From positions 496,001 to 560,000 of the forward strand of contig NOWV01000035.1 in the NCBI GenBank assembly GCA_003344405.1: a DNA stretch of 64,000 bases. The letters are read 5' to 3'. Below, in pieces: positions 1-9,847 of this stretch. The position numbers were made by a program, and so were the translations under genes. Source of the DNA: Trichoplax sp. H2. Taxonomy: Eukaryota > Placozoa > Uniplacotomia > Trichoplacea. The stretch's first letter is position 1, and each line of letters begins with the position of its first letter. The notes under the pieces are model-generated. The model saw only the letters and a list, made by a program, of their open reading frames with translations. It did not search any database and was not told the origin of the DNA.

Positions 1-248
1 ACTCCGAATGGTTATGGGTATAATTTAATGAAAAAAAGATAGGAGAAAATGACTATTTCGGGAAAGCGTATAAACTTCAACAATAATCCATAAATATTAT
101 TTGCTCTATATTGTAAAAATATAATGTGCTACTACGATACAAAGCAGCATTTAGAAAGTAAAACAACCTTCGCCAGCTCAAGGATAAAATTATTATAATT
201 TATTTATTTTACATCATTTCTTAGTAGTCATATATGAGCATTTTATAC

Positions 249-2035
249 CTATCATCAGTCGGCATGTTTCAGCATTAAAACTGGTCCAATTAGCATTAGT
301 CAAAGCAGCTTGTAATTCTGTTACTGTAATTTTTCCAGTTTTGTCGCGATCGACAGCTTGAAACCAAGACCATAATTCTGCATCTGGATTAGGTTGCTGT
401 GGTTGTCCGTAAGGTGCAGCTCCAAATGCTTGTGCAGGAGGAGCTTGAGTATATCCTCCATATGCTGGTTGTTGTTGTTGTTGATGACCATAGGCAGGTT
501 GAGCAGGTTGAGCAGGTTGCCCTGGCTGCTGTCCATATTGATTAGGATTGTAACCTTGCTGATAATCTTAAAAAGAGTATTAAACAGGTAAAGATGCGAT
601 GTATGACGGTATAAGTTGATAAAATTTATAGTAAAGCAATATCTTAGTCAGATTGTAGAAGTAGTACAGATTTATTTATGAATAACATATACGTGTACAG
701 AATAATCCATATATACATGAATGCAGTATCAAGAATTAATAAATTAATTATCAGATTGAAAGTCATATAAAGTAAAAAGTACAAGTACAGTACACAAAGT
801 AATGCGAGCGAGGGTTCCACTAGTAATTGATTATGATACATAGAATCGATTATAGCCATTTTATTTTCGTATCATTGAAAGATTTTTTACAAAGGATTTG
901 TTGTCTTCTATTGGTAAAGGTACCATAACACTACGGTGTCGAGAGAGTACATCCAATGATCTGTGGAATCGATGATCAATTTTACAATGTGCAGAGATCT
1001 TTTACGAAGGACTCATTATCTTGCATTGACAGGAGTGTTGCAGATTGATAGAACTATGGCGTATAGAGAGCGCATTGAATGAAGCATGGAATCGATGATT
1101 AATTTTAGTGTGATGGAAAAATCTTTTACGATGGATTGGTTGTCTACCATTTGTAAAAGTGCTATCGATACTCGTATCTAGCGCTATGGGACGAAGCAAG
1201 CATACGAATATCATGATACAGTATATGGAATAGATCATCGATGATCAATTTTAGCGTGATGGAAAGATCTTTTACGAAGAGTTCAATATCTTGGGATAGC
1301 TTTAATAGTTTGTATCATGGCTAAGATATACTCCTATCTTTTGTTTTATTTATATTTATTTTTTCTTACAAAGTACGCTTATATCAGTTCAAAAATGATA
1401 AATTGGATGTCACTTGTTTTGTAAGATGAAGACTGTAAACGGTATAGAACAGTTTCATCGACAGAGGTAGGAAGTTGTCACACTACAGTAGTGTAATCTG
1501 TCTTGCTAATACTATACTCTATTGTAAGAATTTTGAAAGCAACAATAGTTTTGCTACAGCCTGCTAAATCGATTTCGAATTCGATATACGCTCATAATAG
1601 AATAAGCATGTATTCCCCGTTAGCATTAATTATAATTAATTCAATTTAATTAAACGATAAGATCCAAAATGAGAGACTATTGACGCTATGGGCAATTCTT
1701 CTCTTGCACAACTCACTCATCTACTGGCAGCATTATCGATTGGAGGGTAATCTATTGTTGATTATACAATATCACTGTACATGCTAGTGTCCATCAGTAC
1801 AGTATAGTAGTCCTTAATTGAGTTGATTGAATCTACTCTAGTCATTAACGGATTAATTACATGCCAAGAGAGTACGCCCTTAAGGTAAACTAGGTTATTT
1901 GCATCTGTTTGCATCCCACACTGGCAGTATATATCTTTTTACAATATTTTACTATCAATATATAATCCATTCATCGAATAACTTACTAGGTTGTCCGTAA
2001 TTGCCGTAGTTGGGTGGTTGGCCGTAACCTGACAT
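249..2035 (-). CDS. PEF1: Peflin-like penta-EF-hand protein, 5' part (partial)
   Basis: Two exons are visible: 1987-2035 (ATG at 2035, ends in phase 1, donor GTAAGT) and 249-566. The gene continues past the left edge. The N-terminus begins MSGYGQPPNYGNYGQP and runs on through a Gly/Pro/Gln/Tyr-rich tail, as in peflin. The first EF-hand follows: a WSWFQAVDRDKTGKITVTEL core with a canonical 12-residue loop (D1, D3, T5, G6, E12), then NANWTSFNAETCRLMI. That last segment matches peflin better than sorcin or ALG-2. Members of this family bind calcium and dimerise through the fifth EF-hand. Peflin partners ALG-2 at ER exit sites and in a CUL3 adaptor complex (known for the family). EF-hands 2-5 are outside the window. 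It is divergent from GEMIN7, with 0.8 kb between the start codons. Sorcin or grancalcin is the alternative assignment. Confidence 0.85.
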
Positions 2036-2175
2036 TATTCAAATGATACAGCTAATTTCTTGTCTAAAATAACAAGCTTCCAACGGTGCAATGTGATTTT
2101 TTTTGAAGTAGAAATATTAATCGGCGTTTCGTTGATGGGCAGTTGATCAATACTAAAGTCTGTAACATGATGGAG

Positions 2176-2340
2176 CGGGTTTATACAGTATAGTATACTG
2201 TACACTGTACACTGTAGTTTCTTGTGTACTGTACTGTACACTCAGAATCAAATTGAATGCGCATGAGTCATGACTACTATACTGTACTGTACAGTGTACA
2301 GTATTACAAATTTTTACTGATACTGTACTGTACACTCATT
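2176..2340. repeat. GTAC-rich palindromic repeat cluster 1
   Basis: Dense, self-complementary run of CTGTACTGTAC / GTACAGTGTACAG units between the divergent PEF1 and GEMIN7 starts. It can be read almost equally on either strand. It shares its core words with clusters at 7.1, 7.7, 37.2-38.0, 49.4-49.6 and 62.6-62.9 kb. Confidence 0.8.
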
Positions 2341-2360
2341 GTACAATGCAGACGGACGGG

Positions 2361-2402
2361 TAGACCATAATGGTATTGAACCGAACCGAACCGAACCTTT
2401 CT
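2361..2402 (+). repeat. Dispersed repeat carrying a CCGAA microsatellite, copy 1
   Basis: TAGACCATAA followed by tGGTATTGAA and then four GAACC-type units. The same unit is present in reverse orientation at 48481-48515 with three pentamer units and one substitution. This looks like a mobile or segmental repeat whose pentamer number varies. Confidence 0.75.
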
Positions 2403-2839
2403 TAGGTCTAAACTGTGCAGTACAGTAGTGTTAGTGGTTATGTTGGTGGTAATCGTTAGTACAGCACTATTGGTTTAATAAGCAAATACTCGTTTCCTTC
2501 AAAAAAGTCAATTACTGTCCTACAGCTCGTTGAACTAGACTGGACCATCTTGAAGATTGAGCCAGAATCGCAAGAGAAACCCTTGGTTCGTAGCTATAGT
2601 ACAGTTGTAAGCAGCAAATAAATACTGTATTCTTGAACAGTAGCTCATAAGATTTAGAAACAATTTGTATCTGGATATGGCGCAGATTGTGTCCATTGCT
2701 GCCTGACAAGTTAAGAATATCATTGCATGAGGCGAAGCTAGCAACTGAGAGAGAAACGATCATATCTAGAGTGAGCTACGAGTAGACGCAGGGTCAACCA
2801 GGACTTGTCGAGCTGAAGGTAAAGAAGAGGACTACCAAC

Positions 2840-3148
2840 ATGAACAACGATAAAGTCGCCACTTGCAATGACAGCCACATTTCTCTCCAGGATGATCCTG
2901 ATCCACAGTTATTAGGGATGCTTAGGAAACGTTTCTTACAAGGTCTAATGGCTTGGAGTGGCCATGAAACTGCCTTTCATTTGTATGAAGGCAAAACAAC
3001 AACCTCCATTTACCAAGGGTGCAATAAAAACTTGTCTTTTTTGCAAGTCGCCACTTTGCATACACCGATAGGAATAATTGATCAAGGTCTTTTAAGAAGT
3101 ACTGACGTTTTATCCATGTCTATGTACATCTCTACGACTCAAGAATAA
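2840..3148 (+). CDS. GEMIN7: Gemin7, SMN-complex subunit
   Basis: Single-exon ORF of 102 residues. Gemin7 is an Sm-fold protein of the SMN complex; it pairs with Gemin6 and helps load Sm cores onto snRNAs in the cytoplasm (family knowledge). The match spans residues 27-96. LRKRFLQGLMAWSGHETAFH corresponds to the conserved helix and first strand. HLYEG is followed by the variable loop, and then LHTPIGIIDQGLLRSTDVLS, which parallels the human QLQTPIGVQ..LLRCSDIIS segment. The unconserved acidic N-terminus (residues 1-25) is typical. The ATG at 2840 follows CCAACATGAAC, a good animal start context. An AATAAA lies near 3449, between this gene and the convergent hydrolase. No intron is needed, which contrasts with every neighbour. 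Confidence 0.88.
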   Translation: MNNDKVATCNDSHISLQDDPDPQLLGMLRKRFLQGLMAWSGHETAFHLYEGKTTTSIYQGCNKNLSFLQVATLHTPIGIIDQGLLRSTDVLSMSMYISTTQE

Positions 3149-3522
3149 ACCCAACATGGGTAATTAGATATACAGTGCACACGCTTTGTAAATGCCTATG
3201 CATATCCATCACGACTCAAGAAGAATAACTAAATCTACCATCATCTTCCTTGCCCTCCTACATTCATTTCCCCTCTGGTACATACTCGTGCTATGTATGA
3301 TACTATACGTGCACGTATAAAAGCTAATTGTAATGGATGTCACAAAAGCTGATAGAAATCCGTGCGTCCTATTAAATACAACCACAATCCAAAGTCATAC
3401 TGTATAGTACAATTCGATCGTTTTATTAATTGATTTGGGCTACAAAGCAATAAAATCATAATTTCATTTTATATTTCAGCGCCTGACTTCAAAACAATAT
3501 ATACTTGTACATTTAGCCATAG
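3149..3522. other. Intergenic gap between convergent genes
   Basis: About 370 bp separating the GEMIN7 stop from the hydrolase stop. It contains AT-rich sequence and a possible AATAAA near 3449. I see nothing else in it. Confidence 0.6.
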
Positions 3523-5804
3523 CTAGGTCGATTTCATAACTCGGCTTTTTCGGTATTGTTTAATCGCTTGTATTATGACTTTGGAAATTGTTGGAGCTCC
3601 CTTGTAATATATATCTTTTCGATCTCCATCTGCTATTTTGACTCTTCGACTCTGTGGATGTATCTTATCTGTCAATTCAGTAATAAGGTTTTGCCATACC
3701 TTGATATTAAAAATAGGAAGTAGTAAATCATCTAATACATTACATCCAATATCGATTCTAATCTAAAACTGATGTTAACTCATTCTACCAGTTGGATTTG
3801 TAAATAAGAACCTGATTTAATTCTGAAGAGATATTTCTATCAAATTGATCCGAAGCTATAACTGTGACCGGCATAGTATCAGGAATAGGCTCGTGTAGTA
3901 GGAAATTTCTATGATAAACAGCGATCAATCAATTACAAAAGATTATAAGAAACTGCTACTTGGAGTAAGATTAAATAAATTTTCTAACTTTAATCGAATA
4001 AGACTGGCATTTAAAAGGAGATATTCTTCTAATTTAGTTGACTGATGACCAGGAGAACACGAAAGATACTTCTGTAAAAGTAATGATAGTTTCCTAGTGA
4101 GAATTAGCTTTCAAATAATTTTATCAGAACGAGGTATTCAAGTACGTGCGAAGGCTGGATGCAATCACTCTCCTTAGCACTCGTTAATATCATTTTATCT
4201 GTATTGATACATCTTGATCTTGATTAAAACAAGGTCATAGCACAACTTACATGCCTAAGTTTTACCATTTCATCTACATTTTCATCTTCAAGTGCATCTT
4301 TTCTTAAATACAGCTTATAACCTACTCTAGTAAAGCCAATAGCCGATAATAATTGAGCCTTTTGTATTGAGGGAACTAAGTGGCTGTACCTTTGATAGAT
4401 ATACGAAAGTGAAAACTTTACTTGTTGAAACTACAATCGAGAAAATTACTGCTAATGCTAATTATAATCATGTTAAGGTAGAAAATTACCAGAACAATTC
4501 CCAAACGCGCTCATTAATGGAAAGAAAATTTTCAGTCAAAGGGTTAACAAGGACTAAATGGGCTACTTCCCTAAAAATGGAATAGGTATTTTTATAATTA
4601 TGATTGAGGCACTAGTATTTACGCTTATGCAGTACATTTTGAATCCGAAAGCACCATAGTATTAAATTTTATTTATGCAAATTTAGTAATAAAGAACTTA
4701 CGGAAAGTTGAGCGACGAATAATAGCGGCCGTTGATAGCTCCCATTTCAGCTCCAACGTAGATAAGGGGTTTTAGTGAAACCTTTGCGGTGCTCAATAAG
4801 CGCCTTAAGTCATCAACCATCCTACGTTTACAATATCAATATCACTTTACTATACTATTTTATTTCTTGTCATAATTAATAGGTGATGTAGACAGGATAA
4901 TATAACCTACTTTTCAGTACCATGTACTACGCTTGAATTAGCTTGATTTAATGCAGATGCGTTCTATGTAGCGTAATAATATATTAATAGTGTACTAATT
5001 ATAATATCGATTACAATCGAAATATAAAATTCGTAAGAAATACTGCAGTGAATTACACGATAGCTTCTGTCGCTGAATCCTAGGCCCGATCTATCGTACG
5101 AGCAAACCTAAAAATTTCATATGAGAGTCGTCAAGTTTATGACAACGATCGCTTGGCCAAATTTATACAAATAAGAAATCGTCGTAGGTGTTGTAACTGT
5201 ACAGTAAATGACATTAAATTACTGACCAGTGCCTTAGAAATTTACAATATGAGAATACATCAATTGTAGACAAGCAAAATTTTGCTTCTTTAGGTGAAAA
5301 TTAGCATGAATATTCTTATCTACGAACTTTGGTGTGCTTGGCAACCTCTCGCTGTATTAAAGTCCAAGTGTCAAATGTTTCGCCCGCAGGAGCATCGAGG
5401 ACAACTGGAATAAACAATTCAGTAGAAAAACGGTTAACAGTAATTGTGACATCACACAATCAGGCTGGCTTTTTCACATTTATTAACCAAGAATTAGTAA
5501 TGATTGAAAAATGATTAAGGTAGAATAAAACATGTACAGAATATATACTGTAGATTATAGTCTAACCAACAGGCTTGCCATGACCTTGGCAATAAATAAA
5601 GAGATTGTGTCCAAAACCGATATCATGTAATTTGCCATCTTCAGGTCTTAGCTTAGCATACTCCTGCTTCAAAGAGCTGTAATTCAATATTGTGAGTACT
5701 AATATTGAAATAACCAGAAATTTAAATATAGTCCATGTCCAGGAGTTACTCTTTCCGACTTTTTCTTGTTCCTGCAAAAAGATCAATACTTGGGTAAGAT
5801 CCAT
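3523..5804 (-). CDS. Membrane-anchored alpha/beta-hydrolase homologue lacking catalytic residues
   Basis: Ten exons join in frame to about 369 residues: 5567-5804, 5328-5404, 5057-5107, 4911-4963, 4702-4821, 4490-4570, 4251-4383, 3989-4071, 3812-3908, 3523-3699. Exon 2 uses a weak donor (AAA|GTTCGT). Residues 24-43 (FKFLVISILVLTILN) form an N-terminal membrane anchor. Then come the first fold strands (GFGHNLFIYCQGHGKPVVVL), a conserved YDRSGLGFSD loop, MVDDLRRLL, the elbow region PLIYVGAEMGAING, VAHLVLVNP, and a late strand MPVTVIASDQFD. Family members of this layout have G-x-S-x-G at the elbow; here it reads G-A-E-M-G. The usual Gly-His near the C-terminus is replaced by ADGDRKD. It is therefore likely a non-enzymatic member, perhaps a binding or scaffolding protein. 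The fold assignment is firm; the role is unknown. Confidence 0.85.
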
Positions 5805-6726
5805 TTAAAGCTTAAGTAGTAGGTATCTTAAATGGCCGTAAATAATAATATAATTACAGAATAACAGCTAATACTTCATTGATCTTGAATATGAAAAATA
5901 GCAATTCGTTATTGCATACAATACAATACAGCTTGCAAGATAGTATGAAACCGTGATTGCAGTATACTATCCATCATGTACTGTCAATGATTACATATAC
6001 TCCCAATGCTTTCTTCAAGTCTAGACGGGAGATTGTTGAATATTTTTATTTAAATTAGTCTTATTTTCTTGGCCGGACAACAGTCTGTAAAGATGCAAGC
6101 AGTAATAATTCTGTTTTACTTCATCATCAGCATGCATCGATTGGAGTACAATCAGTACATAGTACCTCCACAAGTTACTATAGAATTAGGGTACAGTTGC
6201 AGTTGAAATGCTGACTACAGAAACTTTGCATTCTAGAATTTAAGATACTTTAGTGAATGCAGTGATACAGTACTTATTCAATATTCTCTACATCGACTGA
6301 GTGCAGACTATTAGCACTATACTGTACATCAAGATAGTTAATTCAAAGTTCTTCAATGACTACATTGCATAATTGATGCTGATCCATGCATGTTGAACAT
6401 TTTACACTACACATTCTACTTGCATCACCTATAGTGCGAATGATTTCCTTGCACACTCGATTTTTAGTATTTGGTAGTCTGTTACTAATCCATATCACTG
6501 AAATTGTAGAATATAGGTTCTACAATCCTTACTGAATAACTTAATCATTTGAACAAGTGAGCAGGCAACAGCGAATGCACCGTTTTTAGACAGCAGTAAA
6601 GGTATGCTCGTGCATTAGCACTATATTATTGCTAGCTTCTGCAATGGATTCGATACGTATTGTAGTATACAATAATTGCAGCAACTCGATAAGCATATTA
6701 GGGCATTCTACAATACATCTACTTAC

Positions 6727-6798
6727 TGACAATGCTTTCTTTACTTCCTTGCGATGTTCATCAAGTGCTTTCCTTTTTCGTTCCAGTTTTCTTTCCAT
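6727..6798 (-). CDS. First exon of a small charged coiled-coil gene (unrecognised)
   Basis: ATG at 6798 followed by 24 codons rich in Lys/Arg/Glu (MERKLERKRKALDEHRKEVK...) and then a consensus donor GTAAGTAG. If the intron were retained, the frame would stay open to 6586, giving a 70-residue product. I could not settle the next exon; a short terminal one starting after TTCAAG near 5888 is possible. The composition suggests an amphipathic, basic helix. It shares an upstream region with the plus-strand CHRAC1-like gene. I do not recognise the family. Confidence 0.4.
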
Positions 6799-7044
6799 GA
6801 TCTTGTGGCTGCTACTTCGTTACAACATCGAGCATTCGAGCTGCTCTACCTACGTTTTGGCTGTGATGGCAAAGATTCGATCGCTTTGTGATACGGTACG
6901 TTACGACAGTGTGCAAAGTTAGCTGTCACCCCCTCCAAGCTCCTTACTTAATGAATAGATGGGAAAATGCGGTAAACCGAAACAGAAAGGATGACAGCTT
7001 GTTTTGCACACTGCAATAATATGAGAGGGGCAACAGCTCCAGTA

Positions 7045-7215
7045 CTGTACGGCCCGCAGAAACTTCTACAAGCCCATGAGTATGGGATACTGAGTTTACA
7101 ATGCCAGTACTGGACGGATAAAATACTGTACACTGTACTGTACAGTAGATCTGTACAGTGTACAGTACAGTACGTACAGCACTGTGTACTGTAGTTCGTA
7201 CGGTACAGTACAACC
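7045..7215. repeat. GTAC-rich palindromic repeat cluster 2
   Basis: Run of overlapping CTGTAC/GTACAG words (for example TACTGTACACTGTACTGTAC) upstream of the first CHRAC1 exon copy. It is partly symmetric, so both strands can fold on themselves. Confidence 0.8.
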
Positions 7216-7273
7216 AAATGTCTACTGCAACTCTACGTGAGCGCATGTGCCAATTCATCAACCTCTTCCAAAA

Positions 7274-7417
7274 ATGGCGGATAATACAAATTGTGATGAA
7301 GATAGTACCACAACCAAGCTCAAATTACCTATATCACGCATACGATCGATCATGAAATGTGCTCCAGAAATATCCAACTTAAGTCAAGAATCAGTTTATG
7401 TCATTACTAAAGCAGCT
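7274..7417 (+). pseudogene. Duplicate copy of CHRAC1-like exon 1 next to the assembly gap
   Basis: 48 codons ending in a normal GTAAGT donor. The coding sequence appears identical to exon 1 at 7901-8044. No downstream exon lies between it and the duplicate, so as assembled it can only splice across the second copy or is an assembly artefact. Labelled as a broken copy for want of a better class. Confidence 0.6.
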
Positions 7418-7425
7418 GTAAGTAG

Positions 7426-7445
7426 NNNNNNNNNNNNNNNNNNNN
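7426..7445. other. Assembly gap (20 N)
   Basis: Twenty consecutive N between the two copies of the CHRAC1 5' region. Gap length is probably nominal. Confidence 0.99.
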
Positions 7446-8049
7446 CCCCCTCCAAGCTCCTTACTTAATGAATAGATGGAAAAATATGGTAAACCGAAAC
7501 AGAAAGGATGACAGCCTGTTTTGCACACTGCAATGATATGAGAGGGGCAACAGCTCCAGTACTGTACGGCCCGCAGAAACTTCTACAAGCCTGGATACTG
7601 AGTTTACAATGCCAGTACTGGACGGGTAAAATACTGTACACTGTAGATCTGTACAGTACTGTACGGTACTGTACTTGTAGTGCGTACTGTACTGTACAGG
7701 GTATAGACTGATATAAAATTTGTCCAAAAAAAAAAAAAAATTTAATCTATCTGTTTGCACCAAAATCATAGAAATTAGCCCGTCCACATTGTACTGTACA
7801 CTGTACTGTACTGTACTGTAGTTCTTACGGTACAGTACAACCAAATGTCTACTGCAACTCTACGTGAGCGCATGTGCTAATTCATCAACCTCTTCCAAAA
7901 ATGGCGGATAATACAAATTGTGATGAAGATAGTACCACAACCAAGCTCAAATTACCTATATCACGCATACGATCGATCATGAAATGTGCTCCAGAAATAT
8001 CCAACTTAAGTCAAGAATCAGTTTATGTCATTACTAAAGCAGCTGTAAG
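7446..8049 (+). repeat. Duplicated segment, copy 2 (CHRAC1 promoter and exon 1)
   Basis: Second copy of 6929-7425. It is about 105 bp longer because of an internal block with a run of 16 A (around 7726-7741) inside the GTAC cluster. It leads directly into the intron and exons 2-4 of the gene. Confidence 0.8.
7557..7825. repeat. GTAC-rich palindromic repeat cluster 3
   Basis: Counterpart of cluster 2 in the second duplicate, with CTGTACAGTACTGTACGGTA-type words interrupted by a poly-A stretch and unique sequence. It ends just upstream of exon 1. Confidence 0.75.
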
Positions 8050-9847
8050 TAGACTGTATCCATAAATCGATGATATTGTATTGCAAACTTTCAATGTATT
8101 GTCCATTATAGTGAACAACCAGCTTTTCCTAGACTTATACCCGCCATATCCTTCATTTTTGTAGTCATGTGAGAATATTCAGAGTGTTAAAACAGTAAAA
8201 CAGTATGGTATGGGAGAGCATTGGATCGATGCTTGGTTGATGATGCTATAGAATAAGCCAGATAAGCTAACATCAGCTTGCCCATATCACGATTGTTTAT
8301 CTTTACCGTTGTAATCGTACAGTATAGTCAGATTATGATACCGCTGTAGTAGTGGGACCTTTTTTCCCGTACCCTTGTGATATAAGATGGCCTGAACTGA
8401 ACATGTCGTACAAATTAATACAAAGGATTGTACCTTAAAGACAATCTATTCCTTTGTGGTTGATTGTATATAAGATAGATAGACTAAAGGAAAACAGTTA
8501 GAAAAGAAGGCAAAATAAGCTGGAAGCCAGTCGCTAATTCATAATAGCGATAGGACATGACAGTCTACATGTTTGACATCGTCAGTTTGTTGCCAATGAT
8601 TACTTGAAGTACTATTCAATGCTTTATTCTATAATACACGCTGCTCTAAAGGAGTTTGTAACGATAGCTTTAGACTTGATTTATATTTTACTATTTACAG
8701 ACATAAATACTGCATTTCATCAGGCTGATTCACGATAGATCTTGAATAGGAATACTCGCATATGTCTACAGTATTTATCGCACATGCATATGTGCGACTT
8801 CGTACTTCAGTCTTTACATTCTATTAATTATCATTAACTTAACTATTCGTATATAAACATACCCTTGACATTGTAAGACAAAAGTTTACGGAAGCTGATA
8901 TACTATTATTTAGTATACGCGATGTTTACCGTTAATATTGACGATCAATTTACTTTATTCTCAATACAAGGTGTCAAATGATGATTTATGCCACTTGATT
9001 AAACTTCAATTTTGACCATTCTGCTGTAGTGTTAGCATAGATTGTAACGGACAGCTTAAATTCTTCTCTTTTAGGAAATGTTCGTTGAATATTTCACCCG
9101 TGAAGCTTACGATAGATTGCCTGAAGGGAGAGGTAGCATCATCTATAAAGAATTATGTAAGTCGAATTTCATACAGATTTTACAAGCCTGTTGGTAGTGT
9201 TGTTGCTAATAGTTTATACTGTATACTGTTGTACAGTCATGGGCTACTACAAGTAAACCTGGATCGTGATATACATTATATGCTGTTTATTGTATGCATA
9301 TCATATGCTTCGACATACGAACAGGAATGATGCTACATAAGTATTGCGATAATTTACTTCGGTCCTATTGTAATCATCTATGCGTCTATATAGATTATAT
9401 GCAGTGATTTTCGACAGTCGACACTGGCATGTTATTATACATGTAATTAAGCGCGTAGTGTAGATTGTTCAGTTAGAAATTATGATAGTTGGATGCAAAA
9501 CCTTAACCAATAATTATTGGTTATGGTTTTGCAATAAATAGAATCAGCCTGGCTGATCTATTCATTGTATTTTAATAATTTATCATTCTTTTTACAGCCA
9601 ATGCAGTTGAAAAAGATCCTGCCTTACGATTTCTTTCTGGTAAGGAATAAAATAATTTTTACTTATAGCTGACTATTCTGATATATTGTTTATCTGATGT
9701 AAAAGTTTCTATCGTGTAACCCAAACGAGAGATGAAATATTTTTCCTACTGTCTTAGAAACGAATATTTTAAGATATTTTTCTTTATGTAGACATCGTTC
9801 CCATGAAAGTTTTTGCTGGCGATTATATCGACACCAATCAAAAATAA
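7901..9847 (+). CDS. CHRAC1: CHRAC1-like histone-fold protein
   Basis: Four exons join in frame to 107 residues: 7901-8044, 9075-9156, 9598-9639, 9792-9847. The protein carries one histone fold. LPISRIRSIMKCAPEIS forms helix 1, LSQESVYVITKAAEMFVEYF the long central helix, and IIYKELSNAVEKDPALRFLSD the last helix. This order and the closing DIVPMK match CHRAC1 (CHRAC-15), with POLE4 as the nearer alternative. CHRAC1 pairs with POLE3 (CHRAC-17) and helps ISWI remodellers slide nucleosomes in the nucleus; POLE4 pairs with the same partner in DNA polymerase epsilon (family knowledge). The start was chosen at AAAATGGCG (7901) rather than an upstream in-frame ATG at 7874. The short acidic C-terminal tail of vertebrate CHRAC1 is absent. 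Intron 1 is 1.03 kb. Confidence 0.87.

Larger units (their letters stand above)
6929..7425 (+). repeat. Duplicated segment, copy 1 (CHRAC1 promoter and exon 1)
   Basis: Starts CCCCCTCCAAGCTCC and is repeated from 7446 with scattered substitutions and indels. It holds a GTAC-repeat cluster (about 7045-7215), an upstream AUG-containing leader and a full copy of CHRAC1 exon 1 (7274-7417). It stops eight bases past the splice donor, at a run of N. The pattern is what a heterozygous haplotype placed in tandem by an assembler would give; a true tandem duplication is the alternative. Confidence 0.8.

Noticed and set aside
4367-4585. 72-codon plus-strand frame
   Set aside because: It overlaps exons 6 and 7 of the minus-strand hydrolase gene, which read well and join in phase.
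6586-6726. Extension of the small minus-strand ORF to 70 codons
   Set aside because: A near-perfect GTAAGTAG donor at 6726 suggests that this part is intron; left open as read-through only.
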